Source: Carallia brachiata (Eukaryota; Streptophyta; Magnoliopsida; Malpighiales; Rhizophoraceae). Taken from it: a DNA stretch of 64,000 nt. The stretch covers positions 217,004 through 281,003 of the forward strand of contig JADCRB010000122.1 of assembly GCA_021464245.1 (NCBI GenBank), written 5' to 3'. This document shows positions 12,101 through 24,559 of the stretch, piece after piece; position 1 is the stretch's first letter, and the number at the start of each line of letters is the position of its first letter. The notes below the pieces were generated by a model. It saw only the letters and a program-made list of their open reading frames with translations. It was not told the origin of the DNA and did not search any database. Position numbers and translations under genes: made by a program.

Positions 12101-15100
12101 TGAGCCACATATGTATCCAACTAGGACATCCCAAAGCACGAGGCTCCCACACTACGGGGACGCAACCTTACCTTTATTTTTCACAAAGAGGCTACTTCTG
12201 CGACTTGAACTTATGACCTTCTGGTCACAATGGAGTAACCTTATTGTTAAATCAAAGCTCGCCCTTCATATACATCCAAGCAGAATGCATTTAAAATAAT
12301 CCATAGTAGAAAGGGGAAATTTTTTTATTCACACTTGCAGAAAATAAAACTACAAGCTTCCTTCTTATACGAAGAGAAGAAGCTGCTACTCGGCATACAG
12401 AACTGATGCACAAACAGCAAGTTTAGTATTTTTTACAGATCTAAACTAAGGTCCAAAGAACAAAATCCAATTAAAATGGATTAAAAGTTACTTTATCGTA
12501 CTTAATGAGATGGTAAAAAAGCAGATTTCTTAATGAAAATCTCACAGTACTTGCAGTGCAGCATTTACCTGGTGGATTGGCAGGTGAGAAATGAAGGTAT
12601 GTGGTGTAGAGCTTTTTAAAGCTTCTGATAGATTAATACAAGCAGCTAAGAACTGGAAAGGATCTTCAGCTGTTAACCACCAACGATTTCCATTAATCGG
12701 GTTTTCTGCTGAATCAAATATGTCATCAAGATGGTCTTCCACAAATGCTGAACGGCCATCATGAGATAGCTTTTCCACTCCCCCTGAGTACAGGTTTGCT
12801 AAATGTATCCTCAACCAACGTAACCCAGACTTCCCTAATGGCCGACCTTCTGCAAATTCAAGTATTCCTCGACAAAGATCAGAGCTTAGGTGAGTCAAAT
12901 GTGGATGCATTGGGTATGCACGGCCTCGAAAGTCAAGATTATGAGGGTAATAAAAGCCCTGCTCATCTTTCAGTTTTCGAGCTACCTGTTTCAAAATGAA
13001 TCAGTAATCCATCATCATGATATGAAGCTGAAGTCATTCATGATATCATTAAGCCACCTGCCAGATGTAGATGCCACATGGTCATATTGCTTAATCTATT
13101 CAGATAATTAATGTCCAAAATTGTCCTAGTGCAATAGATAATATAGATATTGAGCATGATGCTATGTTTGCAAATAGACTCACTAGCATTTCATTTCCAC
13201 CAAGGGAATCAACGAGCTTGCTAAAGTTGCATTGTACCAAAACAAATATATTTTCAACAATGTAGATGCTGAAAAGAAAGATCATACAGAAAGCTTAAGT
13301 TCAGTATCACATCGTTGAGCATGCCTCTCTCGGTTTATCTTCCTTGCTTTCCTCACACTCCATCTCCACTCTTTGAGTTCTGCTGAATCCTCTGAGGCTG
13401 GTTTCGCCAGTATGGGAATCTGAAAGTCAAGAGATAGTAAATTCATGAAAGTACAGCCAAATTTATGACATTCATTGACAAGGAAAAATTACTTGTCAAG
13501 TTGTTAACGATGACATCTTTAACTGATTGGCTTATTCATATAAAGATGCATCAAAACTTGAAATGGCCTTTGATAAGAATGGGAAGCCATCAAATAGACT
13601 AAAAGCCTGTATTTTCCATAACCTAAACTAGTTATACACAAGCAATTTGGACACAGAAATTGCTTTATTAAGCTAAGCTCACATCTTTGCGGTCAACCAG
13701 GCCTCCTATGTTGCCACCCATTTCCCATATGCTCTCGATCACATCAAGAACTCTTCTGTTCACCCTCCATTTGGTGCTTCCAAGCATATCCAGGGCCTGT
13801 TAAGGTGGGCATTTGCAAACTGAACCAAGTCAAAAAATACACAAACAAACAAATAACTCAGAAGCAAACAAGAAGATTTAGGCTAGGATGAGTGAGGCAA
13901 AACAATGCTAACTGACAGTTTGGTATAACAGAACCCCAGATTCATTGAAAAAATCAGTATGCTCTACCGAAAAAAAAAAATCTAATTTTTACAGTCTGTC
14001 AAATAAGTTTGTGAAATAACTATCTCCTTAAATAAATTTGATTAGGCACAATAATGCCATTTGAATGAATTAGCAGGTCGCAAATGATAGGACACCATGG
14101 CCCCTTTGCCAGCTAACAGATCGAAATGATTACCTCAAATACCTTCTGCATCTGTTTTGCAGGAACATTCTTGAGTGCATATTGTTGCTGCTTGGACCCA
14201 TGGGTACGCATGACATATGATGGCAAAAACAAGTGCCCACCTTTTCCATACCTACACCCAGTTGAAACAATCTTCCACATTTCAGAAAGTACAATAAAGA
14301 CTGTAAGGCTAGCAAAGACATTAGCCTGAGATTGCTTCACCTCTTATCGTAAGCAATGTGTAACATTATTTTTACGCCATACATACCCTTTCCATTTTTT
14401 GGGAGGTATCAGCATTGGAAAATAAGGAATCAGCATATGCTTAGCCTGCATCAGGGCAAATTTATTTTTGAGTGAGGTGACAAAAAAATCCTTCTTACGT
14501 AACATTTGATATGATCATGAAGATCATGCTGTGACATGAAATGTTAAAATATATTGGTTTTAGTAGCTGGCATGCAAAACAAGAATATGTATTAGGCTCA
14601 AAGACCGAAGAATGGTAAAAGTTGGTTTTGAAGGCCTTTTTTGCCAGATTAAACAGGTTAGTTGACAGCCAAGCTTTAGCTTAGAATACTATGGGAATGA
14701 ACTTCAAGGTATAGTCTATTGGTCACAAAATTTATATCTTGGGTGAGACCTAGAGTTCAAACCCCAGACCTCACTATTTGTTATATCCCCCTCCCCCACT
14801 CCAACTAGACTAAAAAAACAAAAAAAAAAGAATAATATGGTAATGCACATTAACTCCAAGTGGTCCAAGAAACTATAAACAAAATGAACAATATGTATTC
14901 ACTCACAGATTCATCAAGCCCCATGAGGATAAGTGGATCACATTCTATAACGCCGTACTTCTTGACTATGTTCTGCCTACAAGGAGAGGGACAACATGAT
15001 GAGATTCATCATGGCAATCGAACCCACCAATAAAAGCAGAAGGACAGCTCCATTTGCCAGACAAAATGGATAAAAGATTGAACATAAAGTCTACAATCGA

Positions 15101-17085
15101 AACTGAATACATTTGGCCAACTCTTGAATAACCAATAAACAGAATCAATTTGAAAAAACTAAGAAGGAGATAATGGCCAAGAGCCAAGACTCTTTTACTT
15201 GGTTGATTCCCAAGTTCCCTCCCCCCTCCCCAGCCACCACAAGAAAAAGGAAAACGAATCTCACATCTTATGTGGCTTGAAAATGAGCTAACACAATCAT
15301 TTATCAGTCCAGGGAAAGTAACTCCCAAAAGGTAGTAGATAATAGAATCTCACCTTTGATCCTTTGACAATATTTTAAATATGTGTCTAAATGCAGGTCG
15401 AACATCAGGCGGTGTATCCGCAGACTGGTCAACTGGAGGTTGTACATAAGCTGTTTCAGTTAGAAGTTCAAGAAGACGACACCCTAGCTGTGCATTTGCA
15501 GCATATATTAGAAAACTTCCACAATCCAGAATACGATAAATAGTCAAGAACACTTTCATATCATGGATGCAGAAATGGTAAAGGAAGCAAACCTTAGCCT
15601 GTGTATCTCGACCCCAGGGTTTAATTTTTTCACTTTTCACCAGATTCTGTACCTTGATAAGCCTTCTCCTTCTAATCAAACTATTGAGATGTTTCCTGAG
15701 CATCTCTTTCTCCTTCCTTAAACCTTCTTGATTCTCACCCAATGTTCTGCTCCTTTGGTAGTTCTTGGTTTTCTCCAAGAAATTGTGAATCCTCACCTGA
15801 GACAAAATGCGATCCAACAAGTGATACTTTCATGTCCAAGTTCAACAGTAGTTTGAGAGGAGTTAACAAGGCAGAAAATCAAGTTTTGGCAGCACTGCTA
15901 CAACCAGAAACAGAGTAACTGTAGACGTTCCATCAACTGGGGAGAAAAAAACTTAATTTCAGTTGAATACTAACCACAGAAATGCTCACATAATTCACAG
16001 CCCAGTTGATACTCTCCGTAAAATATGTATCTTCGACCAAACCATCCCACAAGAGGACAATATTCTTGCAATCAAATGCAAACAAACTACAACCGATAAT
16101 CAAACGAAATGGATAAAAACAACCATCAATATGACTTACTCTCATAAAAATTAAAAAAAATTTTAAAAAAAAAACACAATGCAGAAAGAGAGCAACATAC
16201 GTATACATATCCACGAACACAGCCAAGCATAAAAGGTGAGAAATTAGTAGAAATATACACATCCATGAATGTGCACCCATTGCACTTACCTCCTGCTCTA
16301 TAGCAATGCCAATTTGCACTGCAGCCTGGACAACCGGAATGCACCCATCATCATGCCCCACAGTGACTAACCCCATCATCTTATGCATGACAATAACAGC
16401 CATCTTATCTGCCGGTAACAACTCAATATGAGGAGCAAAAGCTGCCTTCTGCTTCTTTGATCTCTGCAATTTCTGCTCCCTTTCTATGGCATCCTTCAAT
16501 GGCTCAAACCACCCCAAAAACAGTCCTTTTACATATGGCAAATTCGGTGCCAGCTTTCTCTGGCACATTTCCTTCACCAAATTACTATACTCCTCCACCA
16601 TCCTCTCCCACGCTTCAGTTTCTTCCCTAATCTGCCTCCTTCTCAACACATTATACTCCCTCTTCTCAATATCTTTGAACTCAATCCTCAATTCCCGATT
16701 CACTTTCTTGTACAACCCCTTCAAGAAAAGAGCATATCCAAGGTGGGTCTTGAATATAAATCCTTCTGGACGAATCCCCGCGGATAATTTGACCAAATTT
16801 GATGAATTTCTCAAGGTTCTTGTGGTTTTCCATGGTTTTTTCGAGGTCTTCAACCAAAAGATCGTGACTTGAATCATGTAAAGGTTGTAAAGGAAGCGGG
16901 TGACTTTGATGGGTTCTAGAGGTTAGAGGGAAAGGAGAGAAAGAGAGTGAACAAGGGTTGCAGAGGCAATTGGAGGTTGGGTTCGGGAAGAAATGAAGAT
17001 TCTTGCGGGGCTTTACGGCGTCGGCGGCGAAACTGGGCGGGCTTGGTGGCCATGTTTGGTACTGAATTTGAGCTTTGTAGCTCAT
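9118..17085 (-). CDS. RPOTp: plastid phage-type RNA polymerase (RPOTp/SCA3), 19 exons, one frame break in exon 1
   Basis: This is a nuclear-encoded single-subunit T3/T7-type RNA polymerase that transcribes plastid genes. Exons, in coding order: 16290-17085, 15593-15796, 15354-15487, 14907-14976, 14387-14445, 14134-14251, 13683-13796, 13288-13419, 12569-12985, 11919-11969, 11556-11626, 11331-11415, 11074-11226, 10695-10769, 10500-10589, 10281-10328, 10075-10189, 9514-9617, 9118-9228. All phases join, giving about 981 residues ending SPYFFN, typical for the family. Catalytic motifs are present: [14 protein letters not shown] (first Asp), [14 protein letters not shown] (Lys and Tyr) and VHDSFWTHA (second Asp). 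The Ser- and Pro-rich N-terminus suits a transit peptide; the start at 17085 is the first Met in the homologous frame. Exon 1 changes frame at about 16734: IYIQDPPWI is in one frame and [11 protein letters not shown] in the next (+1 or -2 nt). Its length of 796 nt breaks the expected phase in agreement. The intron between exons 9 and 10 carries an Au SINE. Confidence 0.9.
12127..12266 (-). mobile_element. Au-family tRNA-derived SINE in an RPOTp intron
   Basis: Read on the minus strand, the element starts near aagggcgagctttg. It continues through taaggttactccattgtgac, a B-box-like ggtcataagttcaagtc, agcctctttgtgaaaa, aaggtaaggttgcgt and gtgggagcctcgtgc. This order matches the Au SINE consensus of flowering plants as I know it. 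It is near full length and sits in the intron between exons 9 and 10 in the same orientation as the gene. It has several mismatches, so it is not recent. Confidence 0.75.
14690..14815. repeat. possible tRNA-derived SINE fragment
   Basis: The sequence tagtctattggtcacaa, then gagttcaaaccccagacctc, then a pyrimidine-rich tail (ccccctcccccact) resembles the degraded head and B box of a plant tRNA-derived SINE. It lies in the intron between RPOTp exons 4 and 5. I cannot assign a family. Confidence 0.3.
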
Positions 17086-18880
17086 GCAGACAGGCGCGGA
17101 AGCCAGTGTGGCTTTGGGGTTGGAGCAGAGTAGCAGATAAGGGAGATGAAGATTGTGAAATACGGAAGCCGGAATTCACAAAAAATCTCTCTTAAACCCT
17201 TTGGATTTTTTTTTTTTTTTTTGTGCTCCTTAAACCCCTTTGATGGCAGGATATTTTGTTCAAAAATAGATAGGACATTTTTCTTTTTTTTTTTTTTTTT
17301 TGTCTTTTTCCTCTTCTCATAATTTGACCTAGTAAATAATGTAAAAAACTAATTTTGTTACTTCGAATTTACTTGTGACTCTAAAAGAATAACAAATAAG
17401 AAAGTATCGTGGATTATAATTAAGTTTAAATCCAAAAATTACATTGTACAATCAATCGAATCTAGAAGATTTCTTGAAGGAGTTTTTATTATGAAATGAT
17501 TAAAAATGCCTAATACTTAATTGCAAAATCTTTTGTTAGCTCCTTTCGCATAGCATCTCGCAGGCTTTAGCAGTGTGTTGTTCTCGCCGTTGTAATCTAA
17601 CGCTGTATCTAAAATTCTTCAAAATTTCACCCCTTTTTTCAATATTAAAATTTGAAATTTTAAAGATTCGAATCTAAATTTTTTTATTATATGATATTCC
17701 CGAAAAAATACGCTGTGTCTTTTAATTTAAGTGAATTCTTCAACTTTGCAAGATATTTCCCAGAAAGCCACACGCTTATTGGTCACTGCTTTGATAGCAT
17801 CAATCTGATGTGCATAAGGTTACAGGGAAAACAATATTTGAATTGAAATAATCAGGTTCAATTAAATATGTTAAACAATTGGTTCCATATCCTGCTGTGC
17901 AGATTTAGGAAATTCCGATAGCTGTCAACGTTTTTCCATCATGCTTATGCAAGCCATTTCTAGCCTGATGCAGTTTTCTGCTTGTATAATTAGCCATGCA
18001 TACTTCAGAGACAGATCATTCGTGGGCATATGTATAAAGAAGCACAGAAGGATGAAGATGACCAGCAATAATATAAGTAACGCTCGCTTATATAATGTCT
18101 GCCCTTTGTTTTTTTTGGGTCTTTCCCTTGTATTCGGAATCTCATCGGGTCCCGACTAATCCAATTCGAGCACTATCAGACCCATTATAGGGGCGGCTCG
18201 CCCAGCATCATTCTTTCTATTCACAAAGTTTGAATTCAAAACCTTTAAGTTCTTACTCGATTAAGGTATGTCTCCTTTTCTTACTTATTTGATTACATTA
18301 ATTAAGAATATCCATGATATGTGGAAAAATCAAAAGTTATAGTAATTATTTTGGGATAAACATGATGATTAAGGTAACTAGGTATATGTCATGTTATATT
18401 TTCTATTCTGCTTTGTGAATTGTCTCGTGGATTGCATGTAAACAATGTCAAGCATATTTTGGGGTTAACGTGTGAGATGCATAATAAATAATTACACACA
18501 TGTAGTGATAAATGTGCACAATAAATGCACTTTTAATACATTGAGTACCTCTTAAATAAGCAAATTATGTTCATGATAGTAGACTAATTGCATGGTAAAT
18601 TTTTGTGTATATAAACATAGTTATATATACATGGTAAATCTTTAAATGCATATTTTTGATATGATAGGTAAGAATATTTATATCTGACTTTTGTTTGTTT
18701 TATCAATTTCAATTTGATTAAATATGCATGAGATATGCATAAGGCAAGTCAGGTGGAATCGTTCCACGAGAATAGGCATAGCCATTGTTTGGAATTTGTA
18801 ATTTCAATCTAAAGGATATAAGAAGAGGCACCTTGAGCATAAAAAGGAAAGAAATTTTCTTTTTTAATTCCTTACTAGTT
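17086..18880. other. intergenic region upstream of RPOTp
   Basis: This holds the RPOTp promoter side. Long T runs (17208-17222, 17288-17301) and AT-rich DNA follow, with no supportable gene. The open frame at 17941-18159 has no recognisable product. tggaatcgttccacga near 18754 can form a small hairpin. Confidence 0.5.
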
Positions 18881-18884
18881 ATGT

Positions 18885-19435
18885 GTTAGAGATGAAGTTT
18901 CTGAAATTATAATTCTAAGAGATATCAAATCAAAATGTGGAAGAGTGACTCTTAGTGGAAAGAGTCGTTACTATTGATGGGAAGAGACGTGATTTTTCAT
19001 AAGAAGAGACGTAACTCTTCAAAGAAAAAGACGTTACTCTTCAAGAGAAGAGATGAAACTCTTCAAAGGAAGAAACATGACTTTTCGTAAAAAAAGATAT
19101 GACCATTAGTAGGAAGGGACGCGGATCTTTATGGGAAGAGATGCAACTTTTCATATAAAGAGATATGACTCTTTATAGAAAGAGATGCGACCTTTCATGG
19201 AAAGAGATATAACATTTGTGGAGAAAAGACGTGTTCTTTCGAAAAGAGTTATGACTTTTTATATATGACTTTTTATAGATGCCTTTATGGGAAGAGATAA
19301 TGTGACCTTTTCATACAAAGAGATGTGACTCTTTATAGAAAGAGACGCGACCTTTCATGGAAAGAGACATGATCCTTTTGTGGGGAAAAGACGTGTTGTT
19401 TTGAAAAGAGTCATGACTTTTTATATGTGACTATT
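18885..19435. repeat. nested tandem array of ~28-bp units with a 156-bp higher-order duplication
   Basis: Roughly 18 degenerate units centre on gaagagacgtgactcttcat, in which AAGAG and CTCTT flank an ACGTGA-like centre, so each unit is a short imperfect palindrome. Within the array, about 19128-19269 and 19284-19431 are a direct duplication (offset 156 bp), each running from tttatgggaagag to atgactttttatat. No open frame persists. The same word style (aaaagacacgttaaaagagt) recurs in the LTR-like segment at about 20452-20472. Confidence 0.75.
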
Positions 19436-20164
19436 CAAAGTTCTTTTACAGGTCAAATTATTTTTCTTTTTTTTGCAAATAAAAGAAAATAGTAGATGAC
19501 TTATAGACAATTATGTTGCAACATAGACAAATTAATAAAAATAATGTGATGCTCGTGGATCGCGACCACTATAGCGTATGTCTCCAATTCATTTTGAGTT
19601 AATGACCCTTTAGAGTGAAATAGTGAGATATTAACTGTTAGTTTAACGGTATCTCTCAATATATTTTAGTAACTACGTTGTGGTTCATGGTACTATGATA
19701 ATTAGATAAGACTTTTGAAAAGTCAATTACATATTAAAAGAAAGTTAATCCTTAACTAAAAGATTAATAATAACTTGATGAATGAGACATCAAATGAGGG
19801 ATGAGTTTCAAGTCCATAATTACTAATTACCCATGATGTATGCTCAACTCAACGCTTGATACAACGTTAAGTCTTGAGTTTTCAATGAGTAAGGGACATC
19901 ATCAGTGTGATTGAAACACTATACTTAAATTATTTTCATTCCGAAGTTACATAGTACTTGAATCCCGCAGTTTACTTAGGAAGTTGAGTTTATACAACTC
20001 TTAACAGACTTTGTAAAAGTTTCCTTATCGCGGGGGCGCTTAGTCTGTCTATATGGATGTGGAATGGTGTCGTTCCAAGAAGGTTAAGGACTTGACTTTA
20101 AAACATTTATGAAAAGGATAAGAACACATGGTTATACACGTGTCACCTAAACTATATAGATGTT

Positions 20165-20330
20165 TGTAGTTGTAAGGTCAATTGTATGAAGTGGTTATAC
20201 ATCTCACTATTAAGAATAGTTGGTTTCAAGGCATAGTCCACCATACTATTCAGGTTTGTTATAACGTACACTTCACTATGTAGTGGTTTCAAGGTGTAGT
20301 CTACCACTACTTATACAATTGACAATCAGA
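20165..20330. repeat. imperfect direct repeat next to the LTR-like end
   Basis: Two related copies contain a shared gtggttatac or gtagtggtttcaagg core followed by (g/c)(c/t)atagtcyaccayac-like sequence. agtggtttcaaggtg with gtctaccact can also form a hairpin. The repeat sits just before the TG dinucleotide that opens the LTR-like segment and may be the subterminal part of the same element. Confidence 0.4.
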
Positions 20331-20376
20331 ATTATTAAAATTATTACATTTTCAAATTTTGAAAATAGTGAGGGAT

Positions 20377-20660
20377 TGTTGGAGAATTTTCAAAATATAA
20401 AAGGTCGTGTCCCCTAATTAATTTGGTGGTTATAGATATGCATCTATTGATGAAAAGACACGTTAAAAGAGTCATGTCTATTGGGTCCAAAAGACATATC
20501 TATTGGCCAAATAATTACCTTATTATTCTCCCTATAAATATTTGATGTGGTCAATCACATAAATATAAAAAAGACAGAAAAATCCACACATCTTATAATA
20601 GTAATTCTGCAATACTACAAAAGTTATTCTCGAAAACTTGATTTCAGTAGTTCAAACTGC
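20377..20660 (+). mobile_element. LTR-like segment (remnant or solo LTR)
   Basis: A purine-rich tract (gaaaatagtgaggga) is followed directly by TGTTGGAGAATTTTC, the usual look of a plant Ty1-copia polypurine tract and LTR start. A TATAAATA box lies at 20533-20540 inside the segment. I could not find a matching 5' LTR, a tRNA primer-binding site or gag-pol coding sequence, and the 3' end is not sharply defined. It may be a solo LTR or the 3' end of a non-autonomous element whose body includes the array at 18.9-19.4 kb. Confidence 0.4.
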
Positions 20661-21921
20661 AATCAAGCGTGCTTCATTTTATCCTGTAAGGGAATTCGCC
20701 ATAACCTACTTGCACCGATATGAGGACGAATTTTGCCTCAAGGAAAGTGGCATTGTTACACGACTTGAAGCAATTCTTTCATTTCCAATCTCACCCTCTT
20801 TTTTGTTCCAACAGAAACAAACCTTCTGATAGACATGCTTGTACAGCCAGGTGACGGAGCAAAGATCGGAATATTAAATTCTCTACTGGATGGAATGCTC
20901 TGAAAAATAAAAAGTTTTTAAAAGAAATTTTTTTCTATGTATATTGGGGAAAAATCAGCAAGAATGCAAATGTGGTCGAAGTCATAATGCAGCAAGGTGC
21001 ATTTTTGTATGATCGTCGTTCATGACACAAAGGCCTTTGAAAGCAATAACTGAAACTCTCAAATGAAAAACATGCTACTTTTCTACGATCAATGGACAAC
21101 AAACAACCTTTGCAACAAAATTACACTTCGTACAAGAAACAAAATCCAAGATCCACAAGGCTGGGAGGCTTTCCAAGAAACCAATCTTCGAACCAAGGAC
21201 TCTGCATTTGCTATTTCGAAGGATACAAAGGCAGCATTCCAGTGCTCAATATTTGTGAACTGTAGCTGAAGTCAATGTTTTTATTACCTTTACTTTTCCC
21301 TTTGTGACAAAACATTCCAGCCTACTTGCTTAAGTTTATGTGATTTGTGAGGTCTAAGTTTATGTGATTTGTGAGGTCTGCCGGTGATGGATTTTAGCGG
21401 CAAACTTGGTTTTCTGATTTATGTATTTGATGCTCTGGTATTTGACAGCGAAAAACTAAAGTTGCTGATTTTGCGGTAGAGAAGATGAGAAGAACTTGCA
21501 GAAAATTGAGAGGACTTGCTGCAGAAAATTACAGCAAAAGAGTTCTGCAAAGAAGCATAGTAGCTAGCAAGGAGAAGGGGTACATAAAACACTTCTACTC
21601 TCATTAACCAGCAAACCTCGTTATATAGGAGTTAGTACATAGATTACACCATGCAAACTTGAAAAACAATAAACAAAATTCAAATAAATTAGTTGATAAG
21701 TTTTGCAGCTTTTACAATTCAAACTTTGAAAATTAAACTTCAAATTCTGGAGGGATGTTTTGAGCAATGCAGCAGCACCAATTCTATCAGCCAGCAAGTA
21801 GGGGTCTAAAGATCCACTGCATATATATGCGCTATAGGAGAATTGAAAGATACCTTACACGATCCTTTGGCGGAGCATATTAGAACCCAATGATGAGGAC
21901 AGCCCCCAGCGGATGTCTTGA
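20661..21921. other. gene-free region with a 24-bp tandem duplication
   Basis: No gene is supported. The open frame at 20638-20829 (VVQTAIKRASFYPVREFA) has ordinary composition but matches nothing I recognise and runs into a low-complexity tail. At 21332-21379 a 24-bp unit beginning aagtttatgtgatttgtgag occurs twice in exact tandem. Confidence 0.5.
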
Positions 21922-23557
21922 TTAAAGCCAAAAGTAAATCATGGCCTGTCCAAAGGAACGTGTCATTATACATGACTTCAGTTAATGATAAACATAACAT
22001 GACAAAATCAACATTGCAAGACAGAATAACGAACTATGGTCACATCAACTGGCCCTAAAAAGTGCATACAAGGGCTTGCTTGAGGACGTATTTGTGTCCA
22101 TGTTGTGTGTGCATGATTGCTGAAAGAGAGCTCCCTTCGGGGTGGGGTGGTGCGGGGGGAGGAATTTGAAACAACACACAACGTACCTCTTGGAGAGGAT
22201 CTAAAGACAGCCACTCTGGAGGAGGTGATTTCTTATCTGTCAAACTTCTCACCCCAGACTCTAACAATCTGAGTTGTTCACTTATCTCTTTCAACAATTT
22301 CAAGTCCTCTGCCCCTCCAGCTTTATTATTCCTGGCTCTCTCAAGATGCTCAATTCTCTGAGTCAGCTGTTGGATGCCAGATTGAGAATCACTGACTACT
22401 ACTGTTGGACAAACAACAGGCATATTGCAACCAACAGCTAAACCTTCTCTTGCCTTATGTGATTCCCTCTCATCACTTGTGGAATGCAGCATTGTCTTTA
22501 CCTGGTCGGTATCTTTTTCCTCAGTCAATTCTATAGTATTCCGAGAAGGAAATAGCTTTCTCAGCTTCCTTCTGTCTCCCACAGTCAATTCAAGACCTTC
22601 TCTCTTACGAGGTTCAGAAAACTTGTTACTTTTACTGATTTCTGGAACTTCAAAAACATCTTGGGAACTTGCGGGGTGAGCAGCATCAACAATTCCCCCC
22701 TCTTCTTGTGAAGTTTCGTGATGTTTAACTTGAATTGGATTAGCAATATCACTGTCTACATCTCCTGCTGAACCCTTTGTTCCAATGCCTCTTGGTGAAA
22801 ATGACGATGGAGGCCATGTAACACCTTTGCCAAATGTTGTTTTGCATCTACTGGCATCTTTGCCATCAGAAATATATTTTACTTGTCCATCCAACCTTTT
22901 GATCTGTTCCCAGCACAAGTTATTGCCTCCAAGTGCAAAACATCCTGATTTCTCTTCTGATTCACTATATCCTGGCCTCTCAGCTTCATCCTCTATGCTG
23001 GTAACCAAACCTGGCACGGCGATCAAAGGTCTTCTTCTTTCAAAGTTAGTTTTATTGAGATTGGTTTCCCTTACTGACAGTACAGGCAGAGAGTTGAGCC
23101 GCCTCACATTGCCGTCAACGACCTTTTCCCCTAGCAAATTATCATGTATTTGCATCAAAAGGTTCTCTGGAAACTCATTTTCATATTCTCCCAAATCATT
23201 AAAACCCATGCTTAGAAGTCGATACCTATAAGCCTGAACTTCATATTCAAGAGAGGCGATCTCTATTTCTCTCTGAGATATGACATCTTCAAACAGTTCC
23301 AGAGCCTCTTCTGCATGACACATCTTTTCTTCTGCCATTCTTTTATATTGACTGGCTTCCATCTTCAGCCAGGCCTTTTCTCCTTGCAAACGCAATATCA
23401 TAGACAGAGCTTCACTAGCTGCAGAGGCTGATGCTTCTCTTTCTATATCCAACTCATTGTAGAGCTTCTGCAACAGTCGTTGTTGTGCGCAGAACGCCCC
23501 TTTTAGGGCCATAAAATCGATTTCAGGCACAACCAACGCACTACTTTCTGCCATCAT
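21922..23557 (-). CDS. DUF593 / GTD-binding protein (myosin-binding, MYOB-like)
   Basis: This encodes a coiled-coil protein of the plant zein-/GTD-binding (DUF593) family, whose members act as receptors for class XI myosins on vesicles or organelles. The main exon is 22187-23557. The DUF593 block is at residues about 17-120 (FCAQQRLLQKLYNELDIERE, then ASEALSMILRLQGEKAW and QREIEIASLEYEVQAYRYRL). A second heptad-rich helix lies near residues 410-440 (TQRIEHLERARNNKAGG). The ORF would run on past LDPLQE, but GTACGT follows. An exon of only eight codons at 21922-21945 (AMIYFWL stop) joins in phase and supplies the hydrophobic C-terminus typical of the family, giving about 464 residues. The start could be either of two adjacent ATGs (23557 or 23554). 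A leader intron is likely upstream. Confidence 0.85.
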
Positions 23558-23599
23558 GGAAATGTTTCACGTGTAGAAAAGAAACAAATTTTCCCTGTT

Positions 23600-24540
23600 C
23601 ACAAAAGGATCAATTCTTCATCAGTCTTGAAAACATAATTACGATTCTCATAATTCCTATGAAGTTTCATAAAAACATCTTGGGAGAAAAAGCTCCAACA
23701 AAATTAATAATTGATCAGACTACAATATGATCAAGAAAGCACATAACAAGGCATGCACTTACTAACACATAAAATTAACTAATAAATGGCATTGCATATG
23801 CAGGCATTGGCCAGAGTACGTTTGCACAAACTCTTTTGGTCCAAGAGATGGACTAAAAGAACAATCCAAAAATTCATTGTTCCCCAAATTTCCTGGTGAA
23901 AAATTGGGATTGGGACTTGATCCCTCAGCGTTGCAATTTTCGCAAATCATGAGGTATATTAAGAAAAAAAGTGCCGCAACAACAATTCTTTACAGAAAAA
24001 CAAACTGAAAATCCATTATAAATATCCAGTTTGATTGTAAAATTACAGAAGCCTAGTCACCGAGAAGAAATAACAGAATGAAAAACTTGTAATAATGAAA
24101 CCCACAAACATGGAAAGAAATAGAGAGGAAACCCAAAAGATATTGCCCATATTAAGTAAACGAACAAAGTAATGAACAAAGTATTAAAGCAGAAAGATTA
24201 ATCCTTTATGGCATGAGCCAACGGAGAGAAGGCTGACACTGAGAATGATCAGGTGGCTTCAAGGAACCATAACAGTACAACAATGGAAGAAGAAACAACC
24301 AACAAAATCAAGAAGATGCATGTAACCGCAAACCCAGAAACAGATCAATAAGCACTGAACAGCCTAAAAACAAACAAAATTGCTTTCAAGATTACACCTT
24401 TAAAGCCTGTACAAGTTATATGACACAAAATCTAAAATTTTAACTCATGATCAATGAAGACATAACAAAAAAAACGAACCTCAACCGCATGATTTCTAAA
24501 GGGTTTCTGATAGCAGACTCAGATTTTGTAGTATCTGGAA
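23600..24540 (-). promoter_or_regulatory. probable leader intron and promoter of the DUF593 gene
   Basis: On the minus strand, GCGGTTGAG followed by gttcgt at 24480/24479 is a plausible donor. tttgtgaacag near 23602 is a plausible acceptor about 45 nt before the ATG, giving a ~0.9-kb intron in the 5' UTR. A TATAAATA-like box lies at about 24550-24557. A palindromic CACGTG lies at about 23569 in the leader. There is no coding sequence here; the open frame at 23762-23950 falls inside this intron. Confidence 0.4.
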
Positions 24541-24559
24541 TTTGGAACATATTTATAGA

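Noticed and set aside
20638..20829. Open frame with VVQTAIKRASFYPVREFA
   Set aside because: Starts within the LTR-like segment, ends in a low-complexity tail, and I recognise no family.
22425..23231. Plus-strand open frames inside the DUF593 gene
   Set aside because: They are shadows of the minus-strand coding exon, low in complexity and without motifs.
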